Both the position numbers and the translations under genes were made by a program. Shown one piece after another: positions 15,960-21,103 of a stretch of 21,103 nt of DNA (within the stretch, counting starts at the first letter, position 1; each line of letters opens with the position of its first letter). Where the stretch lies: NCBI GenBank assembly GCA_937875275.1, contig CALNCC010000118.1, positions 1-21,103 of the forward strand, read 5' to 3'. Source of the stretch: an uncultured Dysgonomonas sp. (lineage in GTDB: Bacteria > Bacteroidota > Bacteroidia > Bacteroidales > Dysgonomonadaceae). A model generated the notes under the pieces. It saw only the letters and a program-made list of their open reading frames with translations, ran no database searches and was not told the origin of the DNA.

Positions 15960-16307
15960 TTACTCTTTATCATACAAAGCCTCATCACCACTCTCTCCTG
16001 TACGGATTCTGATCGATTGTTCGATATTGGTAACGAAGATTCTTCCATCGCCGCTCTCTCCCGTATAAGCCCCCTTGAGAATAGCATCGATAGATTTCTG
16101 AAGATTGATTTCTCTCACCACAAAAGAAATATAAAGGCGATCGATGGCATTGACATCATAGGCTATACCCCTGAATATAAGACCCTGACGAGCGCTTCCC
16201 TGCCCCTTCACATCCCACCACGACAAGAAGTCGATATCCGCAGAATGCAGAGCCGTGCGAACTTCCTGAAATTTTGATTTCCGAATGATTGCTTCAATTT
16301 TTTTCAT
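15960..16307 (-). CDS. glnB: PII nitrogen-regulatory protein with divergent T-loop
   Basis: PII trimers sense ATP/ADP and 2-oxoglutarate and regulate partners such as Amt. The 115-aa protein opens MKKIEAIIRKSKFQEV and has the B-loop TGESGDGRIFV (82-92) and the C-loop RTGESGDEAL (102-111). The T-loop (about 34-57) reads GQGSARQGLIFRGIAYD. It keeps a Tyr (Tyr50) near the uridylylated Tyr51 of E. coli, but the GxGRQKGHTE block is replaced and one residue shorter, so uridylylation and 2-oxoglutarate binding through Gln39 are uncertain. Its place directly upstream of amtB supports a GlnK-like role. Gaps are 22 bp to the upstream gene and 46 bp to amtB. Confidence 0.92.
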   Translation of the reverse strand: MKKIEAIIRKSKFQEVRTALHSADIDFLSWWDVKGQGSARQGLIFRGIAYDVNAIDRLYISFVVREINLQKSIDAILKGAYTGESGDGRIFVTNIEQSIRIRTGESGDEALYDKE

Positions 16308-16329
16308 CTTATTTATATTTAAGTAGTAA

Positions 16330-17073
16330 TTAATATGCTAAAGAAACTCCCACCACAAAATTCACATCCTGATATCGTGGGCTAAATATTACATCTGCAA
16401 ATATTGGCAGCGAAAACGAGTCTGTAATTTTCAACTCCTTCGATGCCCCCACTGTTGCCGAAATAAATTGGAATCCGGAAGTTCCGTATATCACACTCTC
16501 CCAAGGAGTAAATCCTGTTGACACCGAAAAGTCAACATCCTTGATGGCGAACGGGTAAGCAAACTCAACATAAGTTGAATATGAGTTTTTCCCATCCCCT
16601 TTCTTATTTCCATCTCCAAGAAAAAATGTATTCCACGAAATGCTCAACGGAAACGCTTCGGGCAATGAATAACTAAGACTACCTTCGAGCATATGCCCCG
16701 AAGCACCATCTGCACTGCGGAAATATTTACCGGTAGAATCGCCGTCCCACCAGTAGTCGGTCAATGCCAATCCTAAGCCAGATACACTGTAAGATGCTGT
16801 AAAGTCAACTTCTTTTTTACCGGTTCCATCAGTGAGAGGTGTTGATCCCCATGCTGTGATACCAAGTCCTTTATAACTTACACCCAGCGACGGTTGCACA
16901 CTTGCGCCGGCAGCTTTTCCTCCGCGCCATACGTACGAACTCACAAGGTCAGCCCCTACTGTTACATCAACATCCGAAGACTCAGCATCTTGTGCATTTA
17001 ATGTTGCACCCGAAAGCATTAATAACGAAACAATACTTAACATAGTTTTTCTGATCATACTTGCTTTTTTCAT
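16330..17073 (-). CDS. TorF-like putative outer-membrane porin of the PII-Amt operon
   Basis: The 247-aa product has a signal peptide (MKKASMIRKTMLSIVSLLMLSGATLNA, cleavage near residue 27). Then come alternating amphipathic strands such as VTVGADLVSSYVWRGG, LGITAWGSTPL and FTASYSVSGLGLALTDYW, ending in an aromatic C-terminus (GVSLAY). That is the pattern of an outer-membrane beta barrel and resembles the TorF/TIGR02001 putative porins. It is the first gene of the operon with PII and Amt, 22 bp upstream of PII, which suggests a role in nitrogen-source uptake across the outer membrane. Ligand specificity is inference only. Confidence 0.75.
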   Translation of the reverse strand: MKKASMIRKTMLSIVSLLMLSGATLNAQDAESSDVDVTVGADLVSSYVWRGGKAAGASVQPSLGVSYKGLGITAWGSTPLTDGTGKKEVDFTASYSVSGLGLALTDYWWDGDSTGKYFRSADGASGHMLEGSLSYSLPEAFPLSISWNTFFLGDGNKKGDGKNSYSTYVEFAYPFAIKDVDFSVSTGFTPWESVIYGTSGFQFISATVGASKELKITDSFSLPIFADVIFSPRYQDVNFVVGVSLAY

Positions 17074-17182
17074 ACGTTTACTTTTTTAAATTAGTTGATA
17101 ACTAAAGATGTTAAAAATCGATTTGTACTTTTATTTTGACACAAAATACAGGATACACATTTCAAAACGATTATTTATTTCG

Positions 17183-17213
17183 CAAATGTATGTCATTTTA
17201 TTTTTACTGCAAA
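17183..17213 (-). promoter_or_regulatory. Bacteroidetes consensus promoter of the porin-PII-amt operon
   Basis: Minus-strand TACATTTG (17190-17183) is a perfect -7 box and TTTG (17213-17210) lies exactly 19 nt upstream. The leader to the ATG at 17073 is about 100 nt, long enough for regulatory sequence, but no clear hairpin is seen in it. Confidence 0.75.
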
Positions 17214-17265
17214 TATTTTTCAAATAAAATGTTATCAGAATGAGCTATTTGCTATTATTTTGTTA

Positions 17266-17273
17266 TATCTTTG
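17266..17273 (+). promoter_or_regulatory. Probable -7 promoter box for the DUF4494 gene
   Basis: TATCTTTG (followed by CAG) fits the extended Bacteroidetes -7 box. No TTTG sits 18-21 nt upstream (the nearest is only 14 nt away), so strength is uncertain. The leader to ATG 17383 is about 100 nt. It is divergent from the porin promoter. Confidence 0.5.
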
Positions 17274-17382
17274 CAGTGGGAAATAAGATATAAAACACTG
17301 ATAATTAAAACACTTACAGACAATGTATTGATTTCTCAACGAGATTGTTAAATTTTTATTAGTAGTAAAAAAGACAGAATAC

Positions 17383-17826
17383 ATGAACAATTGGTTTGAA
17401 TGCAAAGTGAGTTATGACAAGGTTCTGGAAAACGGAATGCAAAAGAAAGTTACAGAACCATACTTAGTGGATGCACTATCGTTTACGGAAGCTGAAGCAA
17501 GAATAATAGAAGAAATAAGACCTTATATATCAGGTGATTTTACCGTTGCCGACATAAAGAGGGCAAGATATTCCGAAATATTCTTCAACGAGAACGGAGA
17601 CAGATACTTTAAGGCTAAAGTTTTTTTCATCACCCTCGATGAGAAAAGTGGCGCCGAAAAAAAGACAGGAGTACAGATGTTGGCTCAGGCATCTGATATA
17701 AAAGAAGCTTTAGATGTAGTTACAAAAGGAATGGAGGGCACGATGGCTGATTACAGTGTGGCATCACTTGCCGAAACGCCTCTGATGGACATATTCCCTT
17801 ACTCAACCGAAGGAGCTAAAGAATAG
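17383..17826 (+). CDS. DUF4494 domain protein
   Basis: The 147-aa protein matches DUF4494, a small family found in Bacteroidetes: it begins NNWFECKVSYDKVLENGMQKKV, continues EPYLVDALSFTEAEARIIEEI, and has RYSEIFFNENGDRYFKAKVFFITLDEKSG. No signal peptide or membrane segment, so probably cytoplasmic. Two similar halves of beta strands plus helix suggest a compact alpha/beta fold. It is a single-gene unit with its own promoter and a terminator 27 bp after the stop. No function is established that I know of; genomic neighbours here do not help. Confidence 0.85.
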   Translation: MNNWFECKVSYDKVLENGMQKKVTEPYLVDALSFTEAEARIIEEIRPYISGDFTVADIKRARYSEIFFNENGDRYFKAKVFFITLDEKSGAEKKTGVQMLAQASDIKEALDVVTKGMEGTMADYSVASLAETPLMDIFPYSTEGAKE

Positions 17827-17853
17827 GATCAACTATCGCCATATAATTCATTC

Positions 17854-17891
17854 AGCCATCCCAAGATATGATTCTTGCCGGATGGCTTTTT
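17854..17891 (+). terminator. Intrinsic terminator after the DUF4494 gene
   Basis: AGCCATCC (17854-17861) pairs with GGATGGCT (17880-17887), and the inner CAAGA pairs with TCTTG across a two-base CC bulge and a six-base loop. TTTT follows immediately. Confidence 0.88.
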
Positions 17892-17942
17892 CATTATCAG
17901 GCATCGAAAAATCACATATAACAACAGCCTATTTCTACACAA

Positions 17943-17974
17943 TTGGTCTTTTCTACGTTTTTCAATTACCTTTA
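17943..17974 (+). promoter_or_regulatory. Weak promoter-like pair before micro-ORF 1
   Basis: TACCTTTA (17967-17974) matches seven of the eight relevant positions of TAnnTTTG, and TTGG (17943-17946) is 20 nt upstream. A transcript starting near 17981 would place the micro-ORF 1 ATG (18028) about 47 nt downstream. Weak match, tentative. Confidence 0.3.
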
Positions 17975-18027
17975 CTCTGCAAGACAAAGAAAAATATCAG
18001 ATAAACAAACACAAACAAATACACAGC

Positions 18028-18072
18028 ATGAAAAAAGGTGATTATATTGTAAGTAATGGTCGTTTTACGTAA
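18028..18072 (+). CDS. Micro-ORF 1, predicted 14-residue peptide
   Basis: ATG 18028 to TAA 18072 encodes MKKGDYIVSNGRFT. It is preceded by an A-rich stretch (ACAAACAAATACACAGC) like the leaders of translated genes in Bacteroidetes, and by a weak promoter-like pair. The final 12 codons match those of micro-ORF 2 (19205-19264) in the pattern G-[DH]-Y-[IV]-V-x-x-G-x-F-[ST]-stop. Between the 12 codons, second positions differ at 2 sites, first positions at 5 and third positions at 6, which is mildly in favour of protein-level constraint. Its stop lies 25 nt before the AraC promoter -7 box. Alternatively the region is a DNA-binding element and the peptide is not made. A longer frame from 17875 starts inside the terminator and is not credible. 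Confidence 0.4.
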   Translation: MKKGDYIVSNGRFT

Positions 18073-18102
18073 TCAATATATCCGGCAGACAATATACTTT
18101 TG
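18037..18102 (+). promoter_or_regulatory. 66-bp element copy 1: micro-ORF 3' end plus TACTTTTG box, promoter of the AraC gene
   Basis: TACTTTTG at 18095-18102 fits TAnnTTTG. There is no TTTG at -33; instead the sequence TTTTACGTAA ends at 18072, 22 nt before the box. Copy 2 (19229-19294) has TTTTTCGTAA at the same distance. Over the 36 bases before the stop, 23 match copy 2. Absence of a -33 box in both copies suggests an activator-dependent promoter, with the AraC-type regulator as the natural candidate. A leader of roughly 240 nt separates it from the AraC ATG (18351); I see no clear structure in that leader. Confidence 0.5.
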
Positions 18103-18350
18103 CAGCGCAAGTTAAGTGTTTCAAAGACTTTTATTACCCAATTCAGTATCAAGCGTTTATTTTATCACATTCGAACAAAATAGAACAATGCTTATCACTT
18201 TGAAGCAGGAATGGTAGAGTAAGACTATCGCTTCTTTATCCATTTGTATAGTTTTAGTGCACAAATCCATTTTCGCTATTTCTACATCTACATGGAAATA
18301 TCGCCCTGCAACAATAGCCCCAATATAAAAGCTCCCCAAACCAACGATTA

Positions 18351-19208
18351 ATGAAAAAAGAAATAGTAGAGGACAAAAACTACAACATTGATTCTGAAAA
18401 CAATACGATACAGAAAACAACTTTCCAAAAGGGAGAGACTCATACATTTACAACGGAGAAAGATACAATTACGTTCATAACAGAAGGAGCGCTAAGCATA
18501 TCGATAGGCAGAAAAACAAACCCCCAAATAGTATCTCCATGTATGCTACTGATACCTCTCGGCGTTACCTACGATATAGCAGCACTGAGTGATACAGAAA
18601 TGACACGACTAACAATCACGATACAGGAAGATTTATATCGCTGCCTATCAGAAAAAGAAGAAATCAGTGAGGAAATTGTCACCCAAAGACAGAATTATAT
18701 ATACACCCTACCTCTAAGTTCTCTGGTGACAGATTTCCTTCGGGTCATGAATAAATCGATCGCACGCGGATTAAACAATCCCGACTATTTAGAACTGAAG
18801 GCTAAGGAATTACTATACATAATGCAGACCGATTACTCAACAAAGGAGTGCTCTATGTTCTTCGAATCACTACAGGGCAACGATCGACGTTTTATCGAAT
18901 TTATATACAAAAATTACCAAAGTACACCATCTATAAGAGACCTTGCCAAGCAATCCTTTTACAGTCTATCCGGATTTGAAAAAAAATTCCGTCGAGTATT
19001 TGGCAAATCGGCGTCTCAGTGGGCTAAAGAAATGAAAGCTTCTGATGTATATCGGGAAATAGTAAAAGGCGAAAAGACATTCAAACAAATAAGCTTTGAA
19101 TACGGATTCTGCTCACCGGCACACTTCAACGACTTCTGTAAAAACCAATTAGGGCACACACCAGGCGAAATACGCCGACGGGTAATATCGGAGAACAAGC
19201 CAAAATGA
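18351..19208 (+). CDS. AraC-family transcriptional regulator
   Basis: The 285-aa cytoplasmic regulator has an N-terminal cupin-like sensing domain: KGETHTFTTEKDTITFITEG at about 27-46, then SPCMLLIPLGVTYDIAAL near 62-79. A helical linker follows, and the C-terminal AraC domain from about residue 185: PSIRDLAKQSFYSLSGFEKKFRRVFGKSASQW is the first helix-turn-helix, and KQISFEYGFCSPAHFNDFCKNQLGHTPGEIRRR the second, with the family signature. The ATG at 18351 follows a long leader. Its TGA overlaps the ATG of micro-ORF 2 (ATGA). Position ahead of FimB/Mfa2- and DUF3575-like genes suggests it controls a fimbrial cluster, and the flanking twin elements suggest autoregulation as well. Ligand unknown. 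Confidence 0.93.
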   Translation: MKKEIVEDKNYNIDSENNTIQKTTFQKGETHTFTTEKDTITFITEGALSISIGRKTNPQIVSPCMLLIPLGVTYDIAALSDTEMTRLTITIQEDLYRCLSEKEEISEEIVTQRQNYIYTLPLSSLVTDFLRVMNKSIARGLNNPDYLELKAKELLYIMQTDYSTKECSMFFESLQGNDRRFIEFIYKNYQSTPSIRDLAKQSFYSLSGFEKKFRRVFGKSASQWAKEMKASDVYREIVKGEKTFKQISFEYGFCSPAHFNDFCKNQLGHTPGEIRRRVISENKPK

Positions 19209-19264
19209 ACAAAAATAAAAAAGAGAATGGACACTATGTGGTATTCAAAGGCTATTTTTCGTAA
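19205..19264 (+). CDS. Micro-ORF 2, predicted 19-residue peptide overlapping the AraC stop
   Basis: ATG 19205 to TAA 19264 encodes MNKNKKENGHYVVFKGYFS. Its start shares bases with the AraC TGA (ATGA), an arrangement typical of translational coupling. The last 12 codons follow the same pattern as micro-ORF 1. A Lys/Asn-rich start precedes the shared part, so the two peptides differ in length but not in their ends. It could be a signalling or regulatory peptide made with the regulator, or a by-product of a DNA element. No homologue known to me. Confidence 0.42.
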   Translation: MNKNKKENGHYVVFKGYFS

Positions 19265-19294
19265 CAGATATTAATAACTTCTCACATAAATTTG
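19229..19294 (+). promoter_or_regulatory. 66-bp element copy 2: micro-ORF 3' end plus TAAATTTG box
   Basis: TAAATTTG (19287-19294) matches TAnnTTTG. As in copy 1, no TTTG lies at -33, and TTTTTCGTAA ends 22 nt before the box. The transcript would begin near 19301 and run through the 17-codon ORF and stem-loop toward the DUF3575- and FimB-like genes. The equal geometry of the two copies, 1192 bp apart, is directly visible; binding by the AraC protein is inferred. Confidence 0.5.
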
Positions 19295-19344
19295 TACCCA
19301 GAATTTAAACTTTAAGACTTCAGAGAAGCGAGACCCGAGACAAG

Positions 19345-19398
19345 ATGCAAAAGACAGTATTCTTTAATGAATTATATAGGATTATAGTGAAAATATAA
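19345..19398 (+). other. 17-codon leader ORF ahead of a stem-loop
   Basis: ATG 19345 to TAA 19398 encodes MQKTVFFNELYRIIVKI. It lies about 45 nt into the transcript predicted from the TAAATTTG box and ends 13 nt before the stem-loop at 19412. The order leader ORF, hairpin, T run resembles transcription attenuation. A random ORF of this size is common in such DNA, so confidence is low. Confidence 0.22.
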
Positions 19399-19411
19399 CC
19401 TGTATTGTTGC

Positions 19412-19476
19412 CGGTTTGTGATATTTTCCGGAGGACGATACGGGCTAAAGTTGTTATCAACAACCAAACCGTTTTT
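19412..19476 (+). terminator. Long stem-loop with T run (terminator or attenuator)
   Basis: CGGTTTG (19412-19418) pairs perfectly with CAAACCG (19465-19471), directly followed by TTTTT. Enclosed in the loop is a second perfect hairpin, GTTGTTATCAACAAC (19450-19464). The outer stem is short relative to its 46-nt loop, so stability depends on inner structure. It could end the AraC transcript or attenuate expression of the downstream cluster. The remaining gene-free stretch 19477-19705 shows nothing further that I can support. Confidence 0.45.
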
Positions 19477-19705
19477 GTTCAGTTGACAAAATAGTTATTG
19501 CTATTTCCCAACGTTATTCCATCTTGACCAAAAAAAAGATATACAAATAGAGACCCATTCATAGTATATAACATGTATAAGTTCAATTTTACCGATACAA
19601 AGGTCGGATTCTCATGATTAGATTCTTACACCGACATAAGAAACAGGAATCCTATACATAACTCGAAAGGGTATGCAACATTTATTATAAAAAAAACGTA
19701 CATAT

Positions 19706-20023
19706 ATGCTAAAAAAATTCAATCTCTTTCTGTTGGCATTCGGTCTATCAACACTGACAATGTTGGCACGAACAGAGGAGCCTGATCGAGTTTCTTTGCC
19801 TACTCCGGCAATAGCTGCGAAGACAAATATACTATACGATGCTACCACAACCATCAATGTAGAAATGGATGTTAAAACAGGAAGAAAGGCTACTCTATGT
19901 CTGTTACCTTCTGAAAGCATACGCCGCAGACAAAATCAACGACACAGGAGTGCCTTGTCTACCGCGTGGTTGGCAGATTTAAATCTGACAGATCCGGATG
20001 AAGATGAAAAGCTTCAATATTAG
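19706..20023 (+). CDS. Truncated DUF3575-like exported protein
   Basis: The 105-aa frame starts with a good signal peptide (MLKKFNLFLLAFGLSTLTMLA, 1-21). Residues 36-67 (IAAKTNILYDATTTINVEMDVKTGRKATL) match the opening of DUF3575 proteins, where KTNLLYDATTTxNLGxE and a TLDL strand introduce an outer-membrane barrel-like domain. Normal DUF3575 proteins continue for well over 100 residues with an NPW segment; here the sequence turns into Arg/Gln-rich, non-family residues and stops. I read it as a decayed or recombined gene that retains only the N-terminus. DUF3575 genes commonly stand upstream of FimB/Mfa2 genes in Bacteroidales fimbrial clusters, which agrees with the neighbour at 20255. Confidence 0.6.
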   Translation: MLKKFNLFLLAFGLSTLTMLARTEEPDRVSLPTPAIAAKTNILYDATTTINVEMDVKTGRKATLCLLPSESIRRRQNQRHRSALSTAWLADLNLTDPDEDEKLQY

Positions 20024-20098
20024 TTTCTATCAATGCATTGTCATGGACAATCTCCGTTACACATAACATTGAATTCTAAATTAAGCTTGTGAGATCAA

Positions 20099-20146
20099 TT
20101 ATCGGGAGGACATTATAGACATTCCCGGTCTTAACCTTCCCGATAA
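20099..20146. repeat. Inverted repeat in the gap between DUF3575- and FimB-like genes
   Basis: TTATCGGGAGG (20099-20109) pairs with CCTTCCCGATAA (20135-20146), with a single bulged T and a 25-nt loop; no T run follows. The gap 20024-20206 otherwise contains a 41-codon open stretch without a start (20085-20210, ending NTLSKFDR) that I do not recognise and that may be another gene remnant. Confidence 0.45.
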
Positions 20147-20254
20147 TGATTTACAACACATTTCAGAGCGTACATATACACCGAATACTCTATCTAAGTT
20201 TGACCGTTGAAAAAAAAGAGCAGACACGGTAAAACGATCCTAAACGAACAAAAA

Positions 20255-20884
20255 ATGAACAGTTGGCTTCACTTTATTCACCGTAAAACATCTCAAGCTA
20301 TATTCGCTTTTTCACCTACTTCTTCTACATACGATCACATAACATATTGTTACAATGGTTTTCACATACGATTCGAGCACGACTATAACATAAAACCTGC
20401 TGATGTTTTTTTGAATGAAATAACCTCCATTACATTGTTTGCATTCGACAAAAGCGGAGATTTCATTACCAGCAAAACAGAATCAAGAGGCGTTCTTAAG
20501 AACAAAAACTATATGGTGGTAGATATTGCGTTAGGAGAATATCATCCAACAAGATGGGCAGAACTTGTCAGGAAATCGTTTCAGATGACTGAGACTGTAT
20601 GTTCGAACTTATCCCTCCTCCAATTCAAATGCGGTAATAAAAAATATATCCACACGTATCTTTTCACCAATTTGCACTCATTATGGTACGGCGAAATAGA
20701 AAGCGTGAATGTGGGTATACTGTACGAGGACATCACTATACCCTTAGTAAAAGACACGAAGCAGATACACGTCATGTTGCGACAGATAAATAAACTGCCT
20801 GTAACAAGCCGTGATTTCAGATTTAAAATAACTGATGACAACAGTCTCAGAAATTATGACAATAGTATATTCCGAACGGGATAA
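20255..20884 (+). CDS. FimB/Mfa2-family fimbrial anchor protein, apparently degenerate
   Basis: FimB/Mfa2 lipoproteins anchor Bacteroidales fimbriae to the outer membrane and limit their length. Here 209 residues from ATG 20255 (225 from TTG 20207) carry the family pattern: STYDHITYCYNGFHIRFEHDYN, then DVFLNEITSITLFAFDKSGDFIT, VLKNKNYMVVDIALGEY, LHSLWYGEIESVNV, and a late HVMLRQINKLPVTSRDFRFKITDDNS segment. What is missing is telling. There is no signal peptide or lipobox cysteine, and the protein stops where intact members (around 300 aa) continue. A hydrophobic stretch (LKLYSLFHLLLLHT, about 20293-20334) exists in another frame just upstream of the domain, as if a frameshift had separated the signal peptide. 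I treat it as a probable pseudogene or a non-exported remnant. Confidence 0.65.
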   Translation: MNSWLHFIHRKTSQAIFAFSPTSSTYDHITYCYNGFHIRFEHDYNIKPADVFLNEITSITLFAFDKSGDFITSKTESRGVLKNKNYMVVDIALGEYHPTRWAELVRKSFQMTETVCSNLSLLQFKCGNKKYIHTYLFTNLHSLWYGEIESVNVGILYEDITIPLVKDTKQIHVMLRQINKLPVTSRDFRFKITDDNSLRNYDNSIFRTG

Positions 20885-20896
20885 ACTATATATAGA

Positions 20897-20910
20897 TATA
20901 GTATACTATA
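20897..20910. repeat. 14-bp perfect AT palindrome before the collagen-repeat lipoprotein
   Basis: TATAGTATACTATA is a perfect palindrome 76 bp upstream of the ATG at 20986, within an AT-rich stretch. It may be an operator or simply low-complexity sequence. No TAnnTTTG box is visible between 20885 and 20985. Confidence 0.3.
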
Positions 20911-20985
20911 AAGAAACAGTAGCTATATGTAGATCAAGGTATTTAGTGTGAAAGGTAAAAAAAACTAATTCATCAAAAAATTATT

Positions 20986-21103
20986 ATGAGAAAGAACTTT
21001 ATTAACATTTGTGTAATGATTCTACTTTCGGTAATGTTCAGTTGCGAGAACTCATTAGAAATGACGCTTCCGCAAGGCCCGAAAGGAGATAAAGGGGACA
21101 AAG
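20986..21103 (+). CDS. Collagen-repeat lipoprotein, N-terminal part (3' end outside window)
   Basis: From ATG 20986 the frame is open to the window end (39 codons seen). It starts with a charged n-region and hydrophobic core, then a lipobox ending at Cys20 (VMFSC), so the product is exported and lipidated. After a short spacer, Gly-x-y triplets begin (GPK GDK GDK), the start of a collagen-like triple-helix segment. The gene follows the FimB-like gene by about 100 bp. Such lipoproteins are likely surface-exposed in Bacteroidetes; a role as an adhesive or stalk protein is inference. The ATG is preceded by an A-rich leader typical of the group. Confidence 0.85.
   Translation, partial: MRKNFINICVMILLSVMFSCENSLEMTLPQGPKGDKGDK

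Noticed and set aside
15914..16087. Upstream extension of the amtB frame (58 extra residues)
   Set aside because: It would overlap the PII gene and push the signal peptide away from the N-terminus; ATG 15913 gives a proper signal peptide.
17875..18072. 65-codon plus-strand frame ending in micro-ORF 1
   Set aside because: Its ATG lies inside the terminator of the DUF4494 gene and the first 50 residues look random; only the last 14 codons are kept as micro-ORF 1.
18157..18447. 96-codon minus-strand frame across the AraC leader
   Set aside because: It overlaps the start of the AraC gene antisense, has Cys/Phe-rich composition typical of shadow frames, and has no promoter or leader.
18028..19294. 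AraC gene as a mobile cassette bounded by direct repeats
   Set aside because: The two flanking elements are only about 64% alike over 36 bases and there is no recombinase or target duplication; promoter/micropeptide readings explain them better.
19573..19617. 14-codon ORF MYKFNFTDTKVGFS, considered as a third micropeptide
   Set aside because: It ends in Phe-Ser like micro-ORF 2 but does not fit the G-x-Y-x-V-x-x-G-x-F spacing and has no TAnnTTTG box 25 nt after its stop.

Overview
The window looks like a chromosomal segment of an AT-leaning member of the Bacteroidales; a Dysgonomonas/Parabacteroides-like genome would fit. Three kinds of evidence support this: several promoters of the Bacteroidetes type (TAnnTTTG at -7, TTTG about 19 nt upstream), protein families typical of the group (DUF4494, DUF3575, FimB/Mfa2 fimbrial proteins, a PII/Amt operon with an outer-membrane protein), and little use of Shine-Dalgarno sequences. 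I see no rRNA, tRNA, CRISPR array, transposase or integrase.

Layout. (1) 1-4069, plus strand: the 3' part of fmt, a Fic-family AMPylase gene, aroB and an AI-2E/PerM-type membrane protein. (2) 4081-5463, minus strand: an exported S41-type peptidase homologue with a Glu-Gly repeat, convergent with the previous gene at only 11 bp. (3) 5787-7401, plus strand: a small ABM-domain protein, a HAD phosphatase/phosphomutase and a small DUF937-like protein, closed by a bidirectional terminator. (4) 14138 down to 7488, minus strand: a six-gene hexuronate operon, uxuB (SDR type), uxuA, uxaC, kdgK, kdgA/eda, exuT. Together these import glucuronate and convert it through fructuronate, mannonate, KDG and KDPG to pyruvate and glyceraldehyde-3-phosphate. 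The operon has a consensus promoter and a perfect 12-bp palindrome next to the predicted transcription start, but no local regulator gene. (5) 17073 down to 14498, minus strand: a nitrogen-uptake operon of an outer-membrane protein, PII and ammonium transporter. (6) 17383-17826, plus strand: a DUF4494 protein and its terminator. (7) 17900-21103, plus strand: an AraC regulator followed by what looks like a decayed fimbrial cluster (truncated DUF3575 protein, FimB/Mfa2 protein without export signal) and the start of a collagen-repeat lipoprotein.

The most unusual signal is around the AraC gene. A 66-bp element occurs once upstream of the gene and once immediately downstream, 1192 bp apart. Each copy ends in a -7 box (TAnnTTTG) with no TTTG at -33. 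Exactly 25 nt before that box starts the stop codon of a tiny ORF, and the two predicted peptides (14 and 19 aa) share the C-terminal pattern G-[DH]-Y-[IV]-V-x-x-G-x-F-[ST]-stop. The second micro-ORF overlaps the AraC stop codon (ATGA). Either these are paired micropeptides, or the element is the AraC operator overlapping activator-dependent promoters for the regulator and for the fimbrial cluster. Downstream of the second copy lie a 17-codon ORF and a long stem-loop followed by a T run, arranged like an attenuator.
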